A stretch of DNA of 31,300 bases from JBBDWJ01 sp040902925 (GTDB taxonomy: Bacteria > Acidobacteriota > Terriglobia > Bryobacterales > UBA6623). A program made the translations under genes and the position numbers. Shown piece after piece: positions 7,560 to 15,374 of this stretch; the first letter of the stretch is position 1; the number at the start of each line of letters is the position of its first letter. The notes beneath the pieces were generated by a model. The model worked only from the letters and a program-made list of their open reading frames with translations, was not told where the DNA came from and searched no databases. The stretch is from contig JBBDWJ010000159.1 of the NCBI GenBank assembly GCA_040902925.1, forward strand, positions 1 to 31,300, written 5' to 3'.

Positions 7560-8318
7560 ATGAAGGGCCAACGTATTGATGTGCTGCTGGTGGAGCGCGG
7601 ACTGGCTGAGTCCCGCGAGAAGGCGCAGGCGATGATCATGGCCGGCGAGGTTCTGGCCGACGAGCAGAAGGTCGACAAACCGGGGCACCGTGTTCGCACC
7701 GACGCGGCCATCCGCCTGCTCGGTACGCCGCAGAAGTTTGTGAGCCGCGGCGGGCAAAAGCTGGAAGCGGCACTGGATCGTTTCCACATTGATGTTTCGG
7801 GAAAGGTTTGCGCCGACATTGGCGCTTCGACGGGCGGATTCACCGATTGTTTGTTGCAGCGTGGAGCCGCCAAGGTTTACGCCGTCGACGTGGGAACGGC
7901 GCAACTGCACTGGAACATCCGGCAGGATGCTCGCGTGGTGGTGAAGGAGCGCGTCAACGCTCGTTACCTGACTCGCGAAATTCTTCCCGAGCCGGCCGGG
8001 TTCGCTTGCTGTGACGTCAGTTTTATTTCTGCTACGCTGATCTTCCCGGCTCTGGCGCCGTTGCTGCGGCCGGACGCGGACCTCGTCGTGCTAGTTAAAC
8101 CGCAGTTTGAAGCCGGCAAGGGCCAGGTGGGTAAGGGCGGCATCGTTCGCGACCCCGCATTGCACCGCGAGGCGGTGGAGAAGGTGCGCGCATCGCTTGG
8201 GCAAGCGGGCTTTACTCGCACCGCCGAGACGGACAGTCCGGTTTTGGGCGCGGAAGGCAACCGCGAGTTTTTGCTTCATGCCTGGGGGCTCGATCCCGAA
8301 AGGGCGCAAACCGAGTGA
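7560..8318 (+). CDS. tlyA: TlyA family rRNA methyltransferase / putative hemolysin
   Basis: 252-residue protein with an N-terminal S4 RNA-binding domain (residues 3-60: RIDVLLVERGLAESREKAQA) and a C-terminal FtsJ-like SAM methyltransferase domain. The SAM loop ADIGASTGGFTDCLLQ is at 85-100, and CDVSFIS and VLVKPQFEAGKGQVGKGGIV follow. Studied TlyA proteins 2'-O-methylate 16S/23S rRNA; the hemolysin label is historical. ATG 7560 fits the S4 start; the frame is open to GTG 7521, but that part overlaps the repeat arm and has no family match. The stop overlaps the nadK GTG (GTGA). Confidence 0.93.
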   Translation: MKGQRIDVLLVERGLAESREKAQAMIMAGEVLADEQKVDKPGHRVRTDAAIRLLGTPQKFVSRGGQKLEAALDRFHIDVSGKVCADIGASTGGFTDCLLQRGAAKVYAVDVGTAQLHWNIRQDARVVVKERVNARYLTREILPEPAGFACCDVSFISATLIFPALAPLLRPDADLVVLVKPQFEAGKGQVGKGGIVRDPALHREAVEKVRASLGQAGFTRTAETDSPVLGAEGNREFLLHAWGLDPERAQTE

Positions 8319-9178
8319 TACGCAAGATCGGAATTGTTTCCAAGCCGGAGCGCGAAGATCTGCCCGCCATCGTCAAAGAGTTGGCGGGCTGGCTTGAGCA
8401 AAAGGGAGTGGCGTACGAGCCCGATCGCGTCACCGCCGCATACCTTGGGCGCCAAGGCGGTTTTCCTCGCGAGCAGATGCCCGACGGGTTCGACCTGGTG
8501 ATCGTGCTGGGCGGCGACGGCACGCTGCTCTCGGCGGCGCGCGCCGTGGGCCCTCGCGAGACTCCGCTGCTGGCCGTCAACCTCGGTGGCCTGGGTTTCA
8601 TGATGACCACGCGGGCCGAGGAGTTGTTCGACGAGCTGAGCCGCGTGCTGGAGGGAAACTATTCGATCCAGTCGCGGCGTGTGCTGGAAGCCGAGGTCGT
8701 GCGCGAGGGCCGTACGCTACAGCACTTCTTCGCGCTGAACGATGTCGTAGTCAACAAGCTTGCGATCGCCCGGCTTTTGCATCTCGATGCCTACGTCGAC
8801 AACGAGTTTGTTTGCCGCTACCGCGCCGACGGGCTGATCATCTCCACGCCCACCGGTTCGACCGCCTATTCGCTCGCGGCGGGCGGACCGATCATGTTTC
8901 CTTCGGTGCAGGCTATCTGCCTGACTCCGATTTGTCCGCACACGTTGACGAACCGTCCGGTTGTGGTTCCCGAGACATCGCGAGTCGAGGTCGTGATTCA
9001 GGAGGGCGACCCGGACGGATCGACGTTTCTGACCGCGGATGGCCAGGTCGGCCTCGACTTGCGCAACCAGGACCGCGTACACACGCATTGCGCGGCTCAT
9101 CGGGTGCGCACCATTCAGCCCCGGCAATTGAGCTTCTTCGAGGTCCTGCGGACGAAGATGAACTGGGGCGAGCGCTAG
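8315..9178 (+). CDS. nadK: NAD kinase
   Basis: Phosphorylates NAD to NADP with ATP or polyphosphate; cytoplasmic and usually essential. The 287 residues hold the GGDGT motif at 66-70 (VLGGDGTLLSAAR), NLGGLGF, and the family signature ADGLIISTPTGSTAYSLAAGGP. GTG start 8315 overlaps the tlyA stop, a common pairing (tlyA-nadK) in many phyla. It ends the xseB-ispA-tlyA-nadK run. Three small hairpins follow downstream. Confidence 0.96.
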   Translation: MIRKIGIVSKPEREDLPAIVKELAGWLEQKGVAYEPDRVTAAYLGRQGGFPREQMPDGFDLVIVLGGDGTLLSAARAVGPRETPLLAVNLGGLGFMMTTRAEELFDELSRVLEGNYSIQSRRVLEAEVVREGRTLQHFFALNDVVVNKLAIARLLHLDAYVDNEFVCRYRADGLIISTPTGSTAYSLAAGGPIMFPSVQAICLTPICPHTLTNRPVVVPETSRVEVVIQEGDPDGSTFLTADGQVGLDLRNQDRVHTHCAAHRVRTIQPRQLSFFEVLRTKMNWGER

Positions 9179-9223
9179 CCAGCAAATTTCACAAGGAGTG
9201 TCTCCGAACCATTTGCGCTAAAA

Positions 9224-9293
9224 CGCCGCGGACTGCGGCGCGGCCAAGGAAAATCGCCTCAGGCGATCCGAGCCCCATCCGCAAGGGTGGGGC
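9224..9293. repeat. Cluster of three hairpins between nadK and the symporter gene
   Basis: Three back-to-back inverted repeats: CGCCGC/GCGGCG (9224-9229 with 9235-9240), ATCGCC/GGCGAT (9253-9258 with 9262-9267), and a 9-base stem with GCAA loop (9272-9280 with 9285-9293, one G-U pair). They lie between convergent genes and could stop transcription from either side or be a REP-like repeat. No T-tract follows, so a classic intrinsic terminator is not shown. Confidence 0.5.
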
Positions 9294-9359
9294 CACACGA
9301 CCCTCATCCGTCGGGCGGTTTCACGCAGCTCCGGGGGAGGCAGAAGGCGAAACCGGTGG

Positions 9360-10649
9360 TTACGTGCCGACCGTAACGCCGGGGTCGAGCAACTCTCCTT
9401 CGCTGCGCGCCACAAACGCAGCGCAAGCCAGATCCCCGGTTACATTGACGCAGGTGCGAAGCATGTCGAGGATGCGATCGACGCCGAGAATCAGCGCGAT
9501 GCCCGCTTCCACTTTGTCGCCCAGCCCGACCGACTGCAGCACGACAATCAGAGTAATCAACCCGGCGCTGGGAACACCGGCCGCGCCGATCGAGGCGAGC
9601 GTGGCTGTCAATACGACCGTCAGTTGCGCGATGGGGTCGAGTGGTATGCCGTAGATCTGGGCGATGAACATCACGGCAACCGCCTGGTAGAGCGCGGTGC
9701 CATCCATGTTGATTGTGGCGCCCAGCGGCAGCACAAAGCTGCTGACCTGGCGCGAGATTCCCAGTTTGGTTTGAGCGGCATCGATCGTGACCGGCAGCGT
9801 GGCGCTCGACGATGACGTCGAGAAAGCGAAGATCGGCACCGAGACGATTTGCTTGAAGAAAGCCAGCGGGTTGAGGCGGGCGGCGAAACGAACCATCAAG
9901 CCGGTGACGACAAAAAAGTGAAGAGCCAGGCCGGCGATAACGGTGAGCGTATAGACAAGCAGGCTGCGCAACAGATCGAGGCCGAATTGCGCCACTACGG
10001 CCGCAATGATCGCGAATACCGCGTAAGGCGCCAGGATCATGATCCAATGGATCACGATCATGGAAGCGCCGTTGATGCCGTCGAAGAAGTTGACTACCGA
10101 GTCCCGCTGCGGTCCCGGCAGCATGCTGATGGCGGCGCCGAAGACGATCGAGAAAAAGATCAGCGGCAAAAGATCGAACTCGGCCGCTGCCTGCACCGGG
10201 TTGCGGGGAATCATGTTCAGCAAGAGATCTTTGACGGAAGGGGTCTGCGCGGCCAAGCCCACGCGGCCGTGCGCCTCACCTTCGAATTGCGCCGCAAGCC
10301 GGTCCCGAGTGGAGGGGTCGATGCGTCCGCCGGGTTGAACGATGTTGGAAACGAGCAGTCCTAGCATCACCGCCAAGGCCGTGGTGACCATGTAGTAGGC
10401 GAAGGTCTTGCCGCCGATGCGGCCCAGTTTGCGAATGTCGCCCAACGATGCCGCTCCGACCAGCAAGCTGGCGATGACGAGCGGAATCACGATCATTGTG
10501 ATCAGCCGAATGAAGGCGGTGCCGACGGGTTCGAGAAAGATCAGCGCCTGGCGCAGCGGTTCGATCTGGCCGACGTTGGCGATAGCCCCGAGGATGGTTC
10601 CCGCGACAAGGCCGATGAGGATTTTGGTGTAGAGCTGCATAGCATTCAT
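9360..10649 (-). CDS. Dicarboxylate/glutamate:cation symporter (DAACS family)
   Basis: Inner-membrane carrier of 429 residues that brings in glutamate, aspartate or C4-dicarboxylates with Na+ or H+. Family marks: eight or so membrane segments, the serine-rich hairpin STSSSSATLP (277-286), LPLGATINMDGTAL (307-320) and the C-terminal DRILDMLRTCVNVTGD. These place it in the GltP/GltT/DctA group; the exact substrate cannot be set from sequence. ATG 10649 (MNAMQLYT) is chosen because the first membrane helix starts just after it; ATG 10640 is also possible. The ribosome binding site is weak (GGAAGG, about 15 bases away). Confidence 0.93.
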   Translation of the reverse strand: MNAMQLYTKILIGLVAGTILGAIANVGQIEPLRQALIFLEPVGTAFIRLITMIVIPLVIASLLVGAASLGDIRKLGRIGGKTFAYYMVTTALAVMLGLLVSNIVQPGGRIDPSTRDRLAAQFEGEAHGRVGLAAQTPSVKDLLLNMIPRNPVQAAAEFDLLPLIFFSIVFGAAISMLPGPQRDSVVNFFDGINGASMIVIHWIMILAPYAVFAIIAAVVAQFGLDLLRSLLVYTLTVIAGLALHFFVVTGLMVRFAARLNPLAFFKQIVSVPIFAFSTSSSSATLPVTIDAAQTKLGISRQVSSFVLPLGATINMDGTALYQAVAVMFIAQIYGIPLDPIAQLTVVLTATLASIGAAGVPSAGLITLIVVLQSVGLGDKVEAGIALILGVDRILDMLRTCVNVTGDLACAAFVARSEGELLDPGVTVGT

Positions 10650-11143
10650 GCCGCGGGTAATGACCCTTCCGGGGGCATGCAGCCCGCCGTTGCTGAAGGC
10701 AGCGTACCAACCTGAGGCGCATAAGGCCAAGTTATTAGCGCAGGGAAAGTTTGGCGGGGTCTGTCAGAGCCGCGGATTCGACCACTCGGTTAGTGTTCGA
10801 TTGGCAGGGCGTTTGCCCAGGGCTGACGGGGCTCAAGACGCTCAAATCGGCTTCGGGGCTCTCAGCGGATGTGCCGGTGAACTCCATCATACTATCGGAA
10901 AATGTTATCGGACCGGTCGAGGCCCCGAATCCCGAATCGTTTCGCCCAGACCGGACGAATCGTGGAGTCCTCTCGAAGCGGTTGGGATGGAAAGAGGCGT
11001 GGACGGTTTTGGAACCGTCTGTTGGCAGGAAATTTTGGCGCTATCGGGACACAACTCCAACATGCCGCGGCGCAGGCTGGGCCGCGCGGCTCAGCTACGG
11101 GGCTGCTGGCTCAATCCGCGGACGTGGCGCTAAAGGAAAGCTC
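10650..11143. other. 494-base intergenic stretch, no supported gene
   Basis: Lies upstream of the symporter and downstream of the winged-helix gene. A plus-strand open frame (10751-11203, TTG start) has no recognisable domain and overlaps the winged-helix gene, so I do not call it. Visible structure: the hairpin GGGCGTTTGCCC near 10806, two direct TATCGG copies 7 bases apart near 10894-10912, and the palindrome ACGGTTTTGGAACCGT near 11005-11020. None is clearly a known element. Confidence 0.5.
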
Positions 11144-11494
11144 TCAGACTCTGGCCGCGTAGGACTTGCCGTTGGTCACAGCGATCTTGGCATCCGGGTT
11201 TGAGAACCCGTTAGCCAAGCGTGGCCCGTCCGATTCCGCGTTCTGCTCGAGCACGTATCCCTGTCTCACCACCGTGTGGATGGCCACATTGCGCCGGCCT
11301 TGAAGCTTCTTACGCAACCGGCTGACGTGGACATCGACGGTGCGCGTCTTCGTCTTGTCGCTATACCCCCAAACCGTCTTAAGCAGAAACGGGCGAGAAA
11401 AGCAGCGCCCGGGACTTCCTTCCAGCAGCGACAGCAGTTGCTGTTCCTTACGCGTCAGCCGAAGGCTTTCCTTTCCGTTCTGACCAGATGTCAT
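11144..11494 (-). CDS. Stand-alone OmpR/PhoB-type winged-helix DNA-binding protein
   Basis: 116 residues made almost only of a C-terminal-type response-regulator DNA-binding domain: LRLTRKEQQLLSLLEGSPGR at the N-terminus, FLLKTVWGY, the recognition helix TRTVDVHVSRLRKKL (about 51-65) and the wing IHTVVRQGYVL (about 71-82). There is no receiver domain. Start ATG 11494 has AAAGAGAG just upstream; a TTG at 11521 is the alternative. The remaining 30 or so C-terminal residues are not conserved in type. Targets are unknown; it may act without phosphorylation or with a separate partner. Confidence 0.85.
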   Translation of the reverse strand: MTSGQNGKESLRLTRKEQQLLSLLEGSPGRCFSRPFLLKTVWGYSDKTKTRTVDVHVSRLRKKLQGRRNVAIHTVVRQGYVLEQNAESDGPRLANGFSNPDAKIAVTNGKSYAARV

Positions 11495-11588
11495 AGGTCT
11501 CTCTTTCCCGGAAGGCCCCAAAGCGAATCAGACCACTAACCTTCCGGCACCCCAAGTATTCGGGCGGCGGGGCGATAAAGTTACGTTT

Positions 11589-13067
11589 TTATCTTTTTGC
11601 CTGAGGACCAACCAGGACTGGCGGGTCGGACTCGACGCGGTAAGGCCGCTGCTGGGAAGAGCAGTCGGGGAGACGGCCATGGCTGTAGTAACGCAGGCCG
11701 TCGGCGACGTGGCGGCGAACCTCGCCGAGGCAGGTTTTGTCGCTTTGTGGGTCGATTTGGCGCCAAAGCTCACGGGCGCCGGCCCGCTGGCTGATCGCTG
11801 GGAAAGTCTGCCATTTCAGTAAGATAAAGCTCAACGCCGCGCAGGCCGCCAGCACCGCCACGGCGGCGCGCCGGCGGTCCAGCCAGCTCAAAACCGCCAC
11901 CGCCCCCGCCGCCATGGCGGTCAGCGCGAGCCATAGGGGTGAAATGCTCTCGGGAGGCCAGGCATCGGTCAGCCCGTCGGCCAAAGCAGGAGGCAGCAGC
12001 GAAGCTGCCACCGGCATCAGCCCGAGCAGTGCCGCCGCTGCCGTCAATGCTAGTCGACCGCCCTTGCGGGTCGCCAACGCCAGCCCGCTCAGTGCGGCGG
12101 CGGGGGGCAGCATTGGCAATAGGTAGCCGGGTAACTTATTGATAGGGAAGGAGAAGAATAACAGCGTGCCGATGGCCCAGGCGGCCAGAAAGCGCGCCCG
12201 CGGGTCTTTTTTTGTCTCCTCCGACGGCAGGACGGCCATCAGCGGGGTCCAGGGCAGTAGCGCGACGAGCAGGACCGGCGCGTAGAACCACCACGGCTGG
12301 ACGTGCTGGATCGATGGGTCGGCGAGCCGGTCCAAGTGATGGCGCAAGAAGAATTCTTCGAAAAAGGGCGCCCCGTTGCGCACATAGCAAAGTAAGTACC
12401 ATGGCAGCGCGACGGCAAAAAACGGCCCGATCGTTTTGGGATGGAACAGGTCCCGCACCACGAGAGGGATGCCGCGGTGCCAGACGACCGGCAACAACGC
12501 CACTACCGCAAGAGCCGGGCCGACCAGGCCCTTGGCTAGTACGGCGAGTCCCAGCAGGGCCCCGAACGCCGGCAGCAGCTTGCGGCTCTCCGCTGACGGT
12601 TCTTGGACCCACGGGAGCAACAACAGCAGCGCGGCCGAGAGCGTGACAGACAGTGGCAGATCGAAGCCGCCGACCTGGCTGAAGGCGACCCAGCCGGCCG
12701 CGGTGGCCAGAATCAGCGCCGCGTACTCCGCCGGCTGGGGCCCGAACTCGCGCTTGAGCCGCCAATAAAAAAAGGCCAGGAAAGCGGCGCTCATCAAGGC
12801 CACCGGCAGGCGCGTCGCGCGGTCGTCGTCGAGCCCGAGGCGCGCGGTCAGCGCCCCCATCCAATAGAGCAGCGCAGGTTTTTCGAACCAGGGCTCCCCG
12901 TCGAGGCGCGGCGTTACCCAGTCGCCGCTTTCAGCCATCTCTCGCGCAATCGCGGCGTAGCGCGGCTCATCGGGTCCGACCAAGCCGCGGCGGGACATGC
13001 CGTGAAATAGCAGAAAGTAGACGCCGAGGACCAGCAGAACGCCGGCAGCGAGGGTTTTTGCTTTCAT
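11589..13067 (-). CDS. ArnT/PMT-like integral membrane glycosyltransferase (GT83/GT39-type)
   Basis: 492-residue protein with about ten or more membrane segments. Such enzymes move a sugar from a polyprenyl-phosphate donor to lipid A, protein or another periplasmic acceptor. The first periplasmic loop holds GLVGPDEPRYAAIAREM (residues 28-44) with the acidic pair Asp33-Glu34 expected at the active site, then GDWVTPRLDGEPWFEKPALLYW in pattern. Later PFFEEFFLRHHLDR and KLPGYLLPMLPPAAAL match the family. ATG 13067 is followed by a signal-anchor helix and preceded by GGAGGGG about 9 bases away. The acceptor is unknown. Confidence 0.9.
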   Translation of the reverse strand: MKAKTLAAGVLLVLGVYFLLFHGMSRRGLVGPDEPRYAAIAREMAESGDWVTPRLDGEPWFEKPALLYWMGALTARLGLDDDRATRLPVALMSAAFLAFFYWRLKREFGPQPAEYAALILATAAGWVAFSQVGGFDLPLSVTLSAALLLLLPWVQEPSAESRKLLPAFGALLGLAVLAKGLVGPALAVVALLPVVWHRGIPLVVRDLFHPKTIGPFFAVALPWYLLCYVRNGAPFFEEFFLRHHLDRLADPSIQHVQPWWFYAPVLLVALLPWTPLMAVLPSEETKKDPRARFLAAWAIGTLLFFSFPINKLPGYLLPMLPPAAALSGLALATRKGGRLALTAAAALLGLMPVAASLLPPALADGLTDAWPPESISPLWLALTAMAAGAVAVLSWLDRRRAAVAVLAACAALSFILLKWQTFPAISQRAGARELWRQIDPQSDKTCLGEVRRHVADGLRYYSHGRLPDCSSQQRPYRVESDPPVLVGPQAKR

Positions 13068-13158
13068 GCTAGGCGCCCCTCCAGTTTACCGGACGATGGC
13101 CACGAGACCTTGGCTACCTGATGCGAGGGCAGGGAAGGGCGGGAAGGGTTACGAAGTT

Positions 13159-13228
13159 AAGGCACAAGGCACAAGGCAAACTGCAAACGGCAAAAGGCAG
13201 AAGGCAAACTGCAAAGGGCAAAAGGCAA
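13159..13228. repeat. Ten tandem degenerate heptamers (consensus AAGGCAA)
   Basis: Exactly ten 7-base units in register, for example AAGGCAC, AAGGCAC, AAGGCAA, ACTGCAA, ACGGCAA, AAGGCAG. ACTGCAA recurs in units 4 and 8. It sits in the 195-base gap between the response regulator and the glycosyltransferase. A minus-strand open frame through it (13114-13308) is only the repeat translated and is not a gene. Confidence 0.9.
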
Positions 13229-13262
13229 AAATGGGCTGGATGCGGGTGAGTGCTGCGTTGGC

Positions 13263-13700
13263 TTAGTCGGGCTCGGGCAGACGCGAGGTGTGGAACCAGA
13301 ACTGGCATACCGTGCTGAGCACTTGCACCAGGCCCTCGAAGCTCTGTGGCTTGAACACGTAGGTGGCGGCGCCGTGGTCGTAGACGCTGGAAATGTCGGT
13401 GGCCTCTTGCGACCCCGTGAGTACGATCACCGGGATCGGCCGCAGGCGCGGGTCGGTCTTCATGGCCGTCAGTGCTTTGCGGCCATCGATGTGGGGCATG
13501 GTCAGGTCGAGCAGCACGAGGCTCGGCGAAGGCGCTTCTTTGCTGGTGCCGCGTAGGTATTCGAGCAGTTGGGCGCCGTCTTCCACGAAACGCACTTCCA
13601 AAGATGTGTCGATGTCGCGGAAGGCTTCCTGAAGGATGCGGCGGTCCGTCGGATTGTCGTCGGCGGCTAGAATCAGGCGACGATTGCGGAAATAGCTCAT
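13263..13700 (-). CDS. Single-domain response regulator (Rcp1-like CheY fold)
   Basis: 145-residue receiver protein with no output domain. The receiver residues are all present: acidic pair Asp14-Asp15 in LAADDNPTDRR, phospho-acceptor Asp65 in LVLLDLTMPHIDG, Thr95 in VIVLTGSQEA and Lys117 in YVFKPQS. The NPTDR and long insert before the acceptor fit the Rcp1-like group that often serves histidine kinases acting in trans. ATG 13700 overlaps the stop of the preceding degenerate receiver gene (ATGA). Position at the 3' end of the flagellar export operon suggests a role in motility control, but no kinase is nearby. The open frame upstream of the ATG belongs to the preceding gene's shadow. Confidence 0.92.
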   Translation of the reverse strand: MSYFRNRRLILAADDNPTDRRILQEAFRDIDTSLEVRFVEDGAQLLEYLRGTSKEAPSPSLVLLDLTMPHIDGRKALTAMKTDPRLRPIPVIVLTGSQEATDISSVYDHGAATYVFKPQSFEGLVQVLSTVCQFWFHTSRLPEPD

Positions 13701-14221
13701 GAACGACTCCCGTTGGGGAAGGCTACGAAACGTTGAACGGGATCCGCGAGCCTTTTCGCGGACAAGGCCACGAGCTCGCGCAACTCGCTTTCCAGGATCG
13801 ACTGAGGCAACCGCCTGGAGAGCAGGCAATCGGCGCCCGCGTCCAGCATCTGTTGAATTTGCAGCGGTTGCTGGTCGTCACCCAGGATGACGACGAGCGG
13901 CCCTCGCTGGCCGGCAGCGGCCCTGAGCCAGTCGAGGCTGTCTCCGAGGATCAGCGCATCGGCGACGACGAAATCGATTTCTCCCGATGCCATCATTTGC
14001 GCCGCCGCCGTCGAGTCAGCGGCTTCGATCCATTGGCTTTGGATTCCGGACTGGCGTCCGGCCTCGCAAATGCGGCGCCGTCCGGCGGCGGCCCGATCGA
14101 CCACCAACGCTCGCACGGGGCGCGCCGGCGCCCGTCGCGGGGCGACGCCCGTCGAGCGGACAGAAGGCTTCGGCAACCGGCCCACGGATATCGAAATAAC
14201 AGATTCGGGCGCTTTCCTCAA
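13697..14221 (-). CDS. Degenerate receiver-domain protein at the end of the flagellar operon
   Basis: 174 residues. About residues 36-150 follow the receiver fold: strand VRALVVDRAAAGRR, strand FVVADALILGDS with Asp88 at the phospho-acceptor place, strand PLVVILGDD, and AGADCLLSRRLPQS near the end. Key parts are altered: one acid (Asp42) replaces the usual acidic pair, Gly114 stands where Thr/Ser should be, and Arg replaces the conserved Lys. The N-terminal 35 residues are basic and proline-rich. The start is TTG 14221 with AAAGGG 6 bases upstream; a GTG 36 bases further in is possible. It lies 45 bases after flhB and overlaps the next response regulator by four bases. Function unknown. Confidence 0.7.
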   Translation of the reverse strand: MRKAPESVISISVGRLPKPSVRSTGVAPRRAPARPVRALVVDRAAAGRRRICEAGRQSGIQSQWIEAADSTAAAQMMASGEIDFVVADALILGDSLDWLRAAAGQRGPLVVILGDDQQPLQIQQMLDAGADCLLSRRLPQSILESELRELVALSAKRLADPVQRFVAFPNGSRS

Positions 14222-14266
14222 ACGATGCCCTTTCTGTTACTGTTATCGCCGCGTTGGAGAGCGATT

Positions 14267-15358
14267 TTAGGGAATTCTCGCGAGCGGTTTCCGCTGCTGG
14301 GGCTCCTTGTTCATCAAGCGGTAGATGTAGGCGAGCACCTCGGCGACCGCCCTGTAGAGATGCGGCGGGATTTCCTGGCCGGTCTTGACGGATTTGTAGA
14401 GCGCCTGGGCCAGCGGAGGATTTTCAACCAGCGGCACGCCGTGCGAGACCGCCATCTGGCGAATCCGCAGAGCCAGGTGGTTGCGGCCCTTGGCGACGAC
14501 CACCGGTACCGCCGTCGAGCCGTGGTCGTAGCGCAGCGCAACAGCGTAGTGCGTGGGGTTGACGATGACAGCCGTCGCCGTGGGCACCTGCTTCATCATC
14601 TGGTGACGCAGCATGTCGCGGCGCAGCCGGCGAATCCGCGCGCGAATATAGGGGTCGCCTTCGGTTTCCTTGTACTCTTCGCGGACCTCGTGCTTGCTCA
14701 TGCGCATGTCTTTTTGATACTTGCGGTGCTGCCTCGCCAGATCGATCATGCCGAACAGAACGAAGACGCTGGCGGCCTTCCAGAACAGGTCGTGCAGCGA
14801 ATCGCCGATCAGCGCCATGCTGAGCGGCAGCGGCGCCAGGGGAAGCCCGAGAAACGAGTCGAGGTTCGATTCCACGACCACGTAGATCGCGCCGCCAAAT
14901 ACCGCCAGCATCAGAACGGCCTGGATCGTGGATGGAATGTTGCGGCCGGGCAACTCCTTGAGGCGTGCGATGGGATTCAGCCGGTCGAGCGACGGCTTGA
15001 GTTTCGCCATGCTGAGCCCGCCCTTGGTGGTGACAAATTGCGCCGCCAGGGTCACGGTCAACATGATCAGCGCCGCCATGCCCAATGGCATGAGCAAGCG
15101 CGTCATCGCTTCGGCGCCGATCTGCAGCGATTCGTTCGCGTTGAGGCCGCGCTTGAACGCCTGACGGAGTACCAGGGCCGTGGTGGTGTTGGCCTCGGCC
15201 ATCCAGGTGCGGGCGAAGGTTCCCAGCAACATTACGAAGACAAGGAACTGAATGCCTCCGGTGAAGTCCTTGGAACTGAAGAACTGGCCGCGCTCGCGGG
15301 CCTTTTGCTGCCGGCGGGGCGTCGCCTTTTCTGATTTTTCGCCGTGCTGGCCCGCCAT
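14267..15358 (-). CDS. flhB: Flagellar export gate protein FlhB
   Basis: 363-residue membrane component of the flagellar type III export apparatus that switches substrate from hook to filament proteins. The N-terminus is basic (EKATPRRQQKARERGQ), four membrane segments follow, and the cytoplasmic part carries the self-cleavage site NPTH at 267-270 (VIVNPTHYAVALRY). The start is ATG 15358, where the family N-terminus begins; the frame is open further upstream to 15430 across the fliR end, which is shadow. It follows fliR by 16 bases. Confidence 0.97.
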   Translation of the reverse strand: MAGQHGEKSEKATPRRQQKARERGQFFSSKDFTGGIQFLVFVMLLGTFARTWMAEANTTTALVLRQAFKRGLNANESLQIGAEAMTRLLMPLGMAALIMLTVTLAAQFVTTKGGLSMAKLKPSLDRLNPIARLKELPGRNIPSTIQAVLMLAVFGGAIYVVVESNLDSFLGLPLAPLPLSMALIGDSLHDLFWKAASVFVLFGMIDLARQHRKYQKDMRMSKHEVREEYKETEGDPYIRARIRRLRRDMLRHQMMKQVPTATAVIVNPTHYAVALRYDHGSTAVPVVVAKGRNHLALRIRQMAVSHGVPLVENPPLAQALYKSVKTGQEIPPHLYRAVAEVLAYIYRLMNKEPQQRKPLARIP

Positions 15359-15374
15359 GGCTGGTTCGGTTTCC

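Noticed and set aside
10751..11203. 150-codon plus-strand frame in the gap before the winged-helix gene
   Set aside because: TTG start, no recognisable domain, odd composition, and its end overlaps a clear minus-strand gene.
13114..13308. Minus-strand frame rich in Cys, Leu, Pro and Phe (CLLPFAVC type)
   Set aside because: It is the heptamer array read in frame; such translations are known spurious calls.
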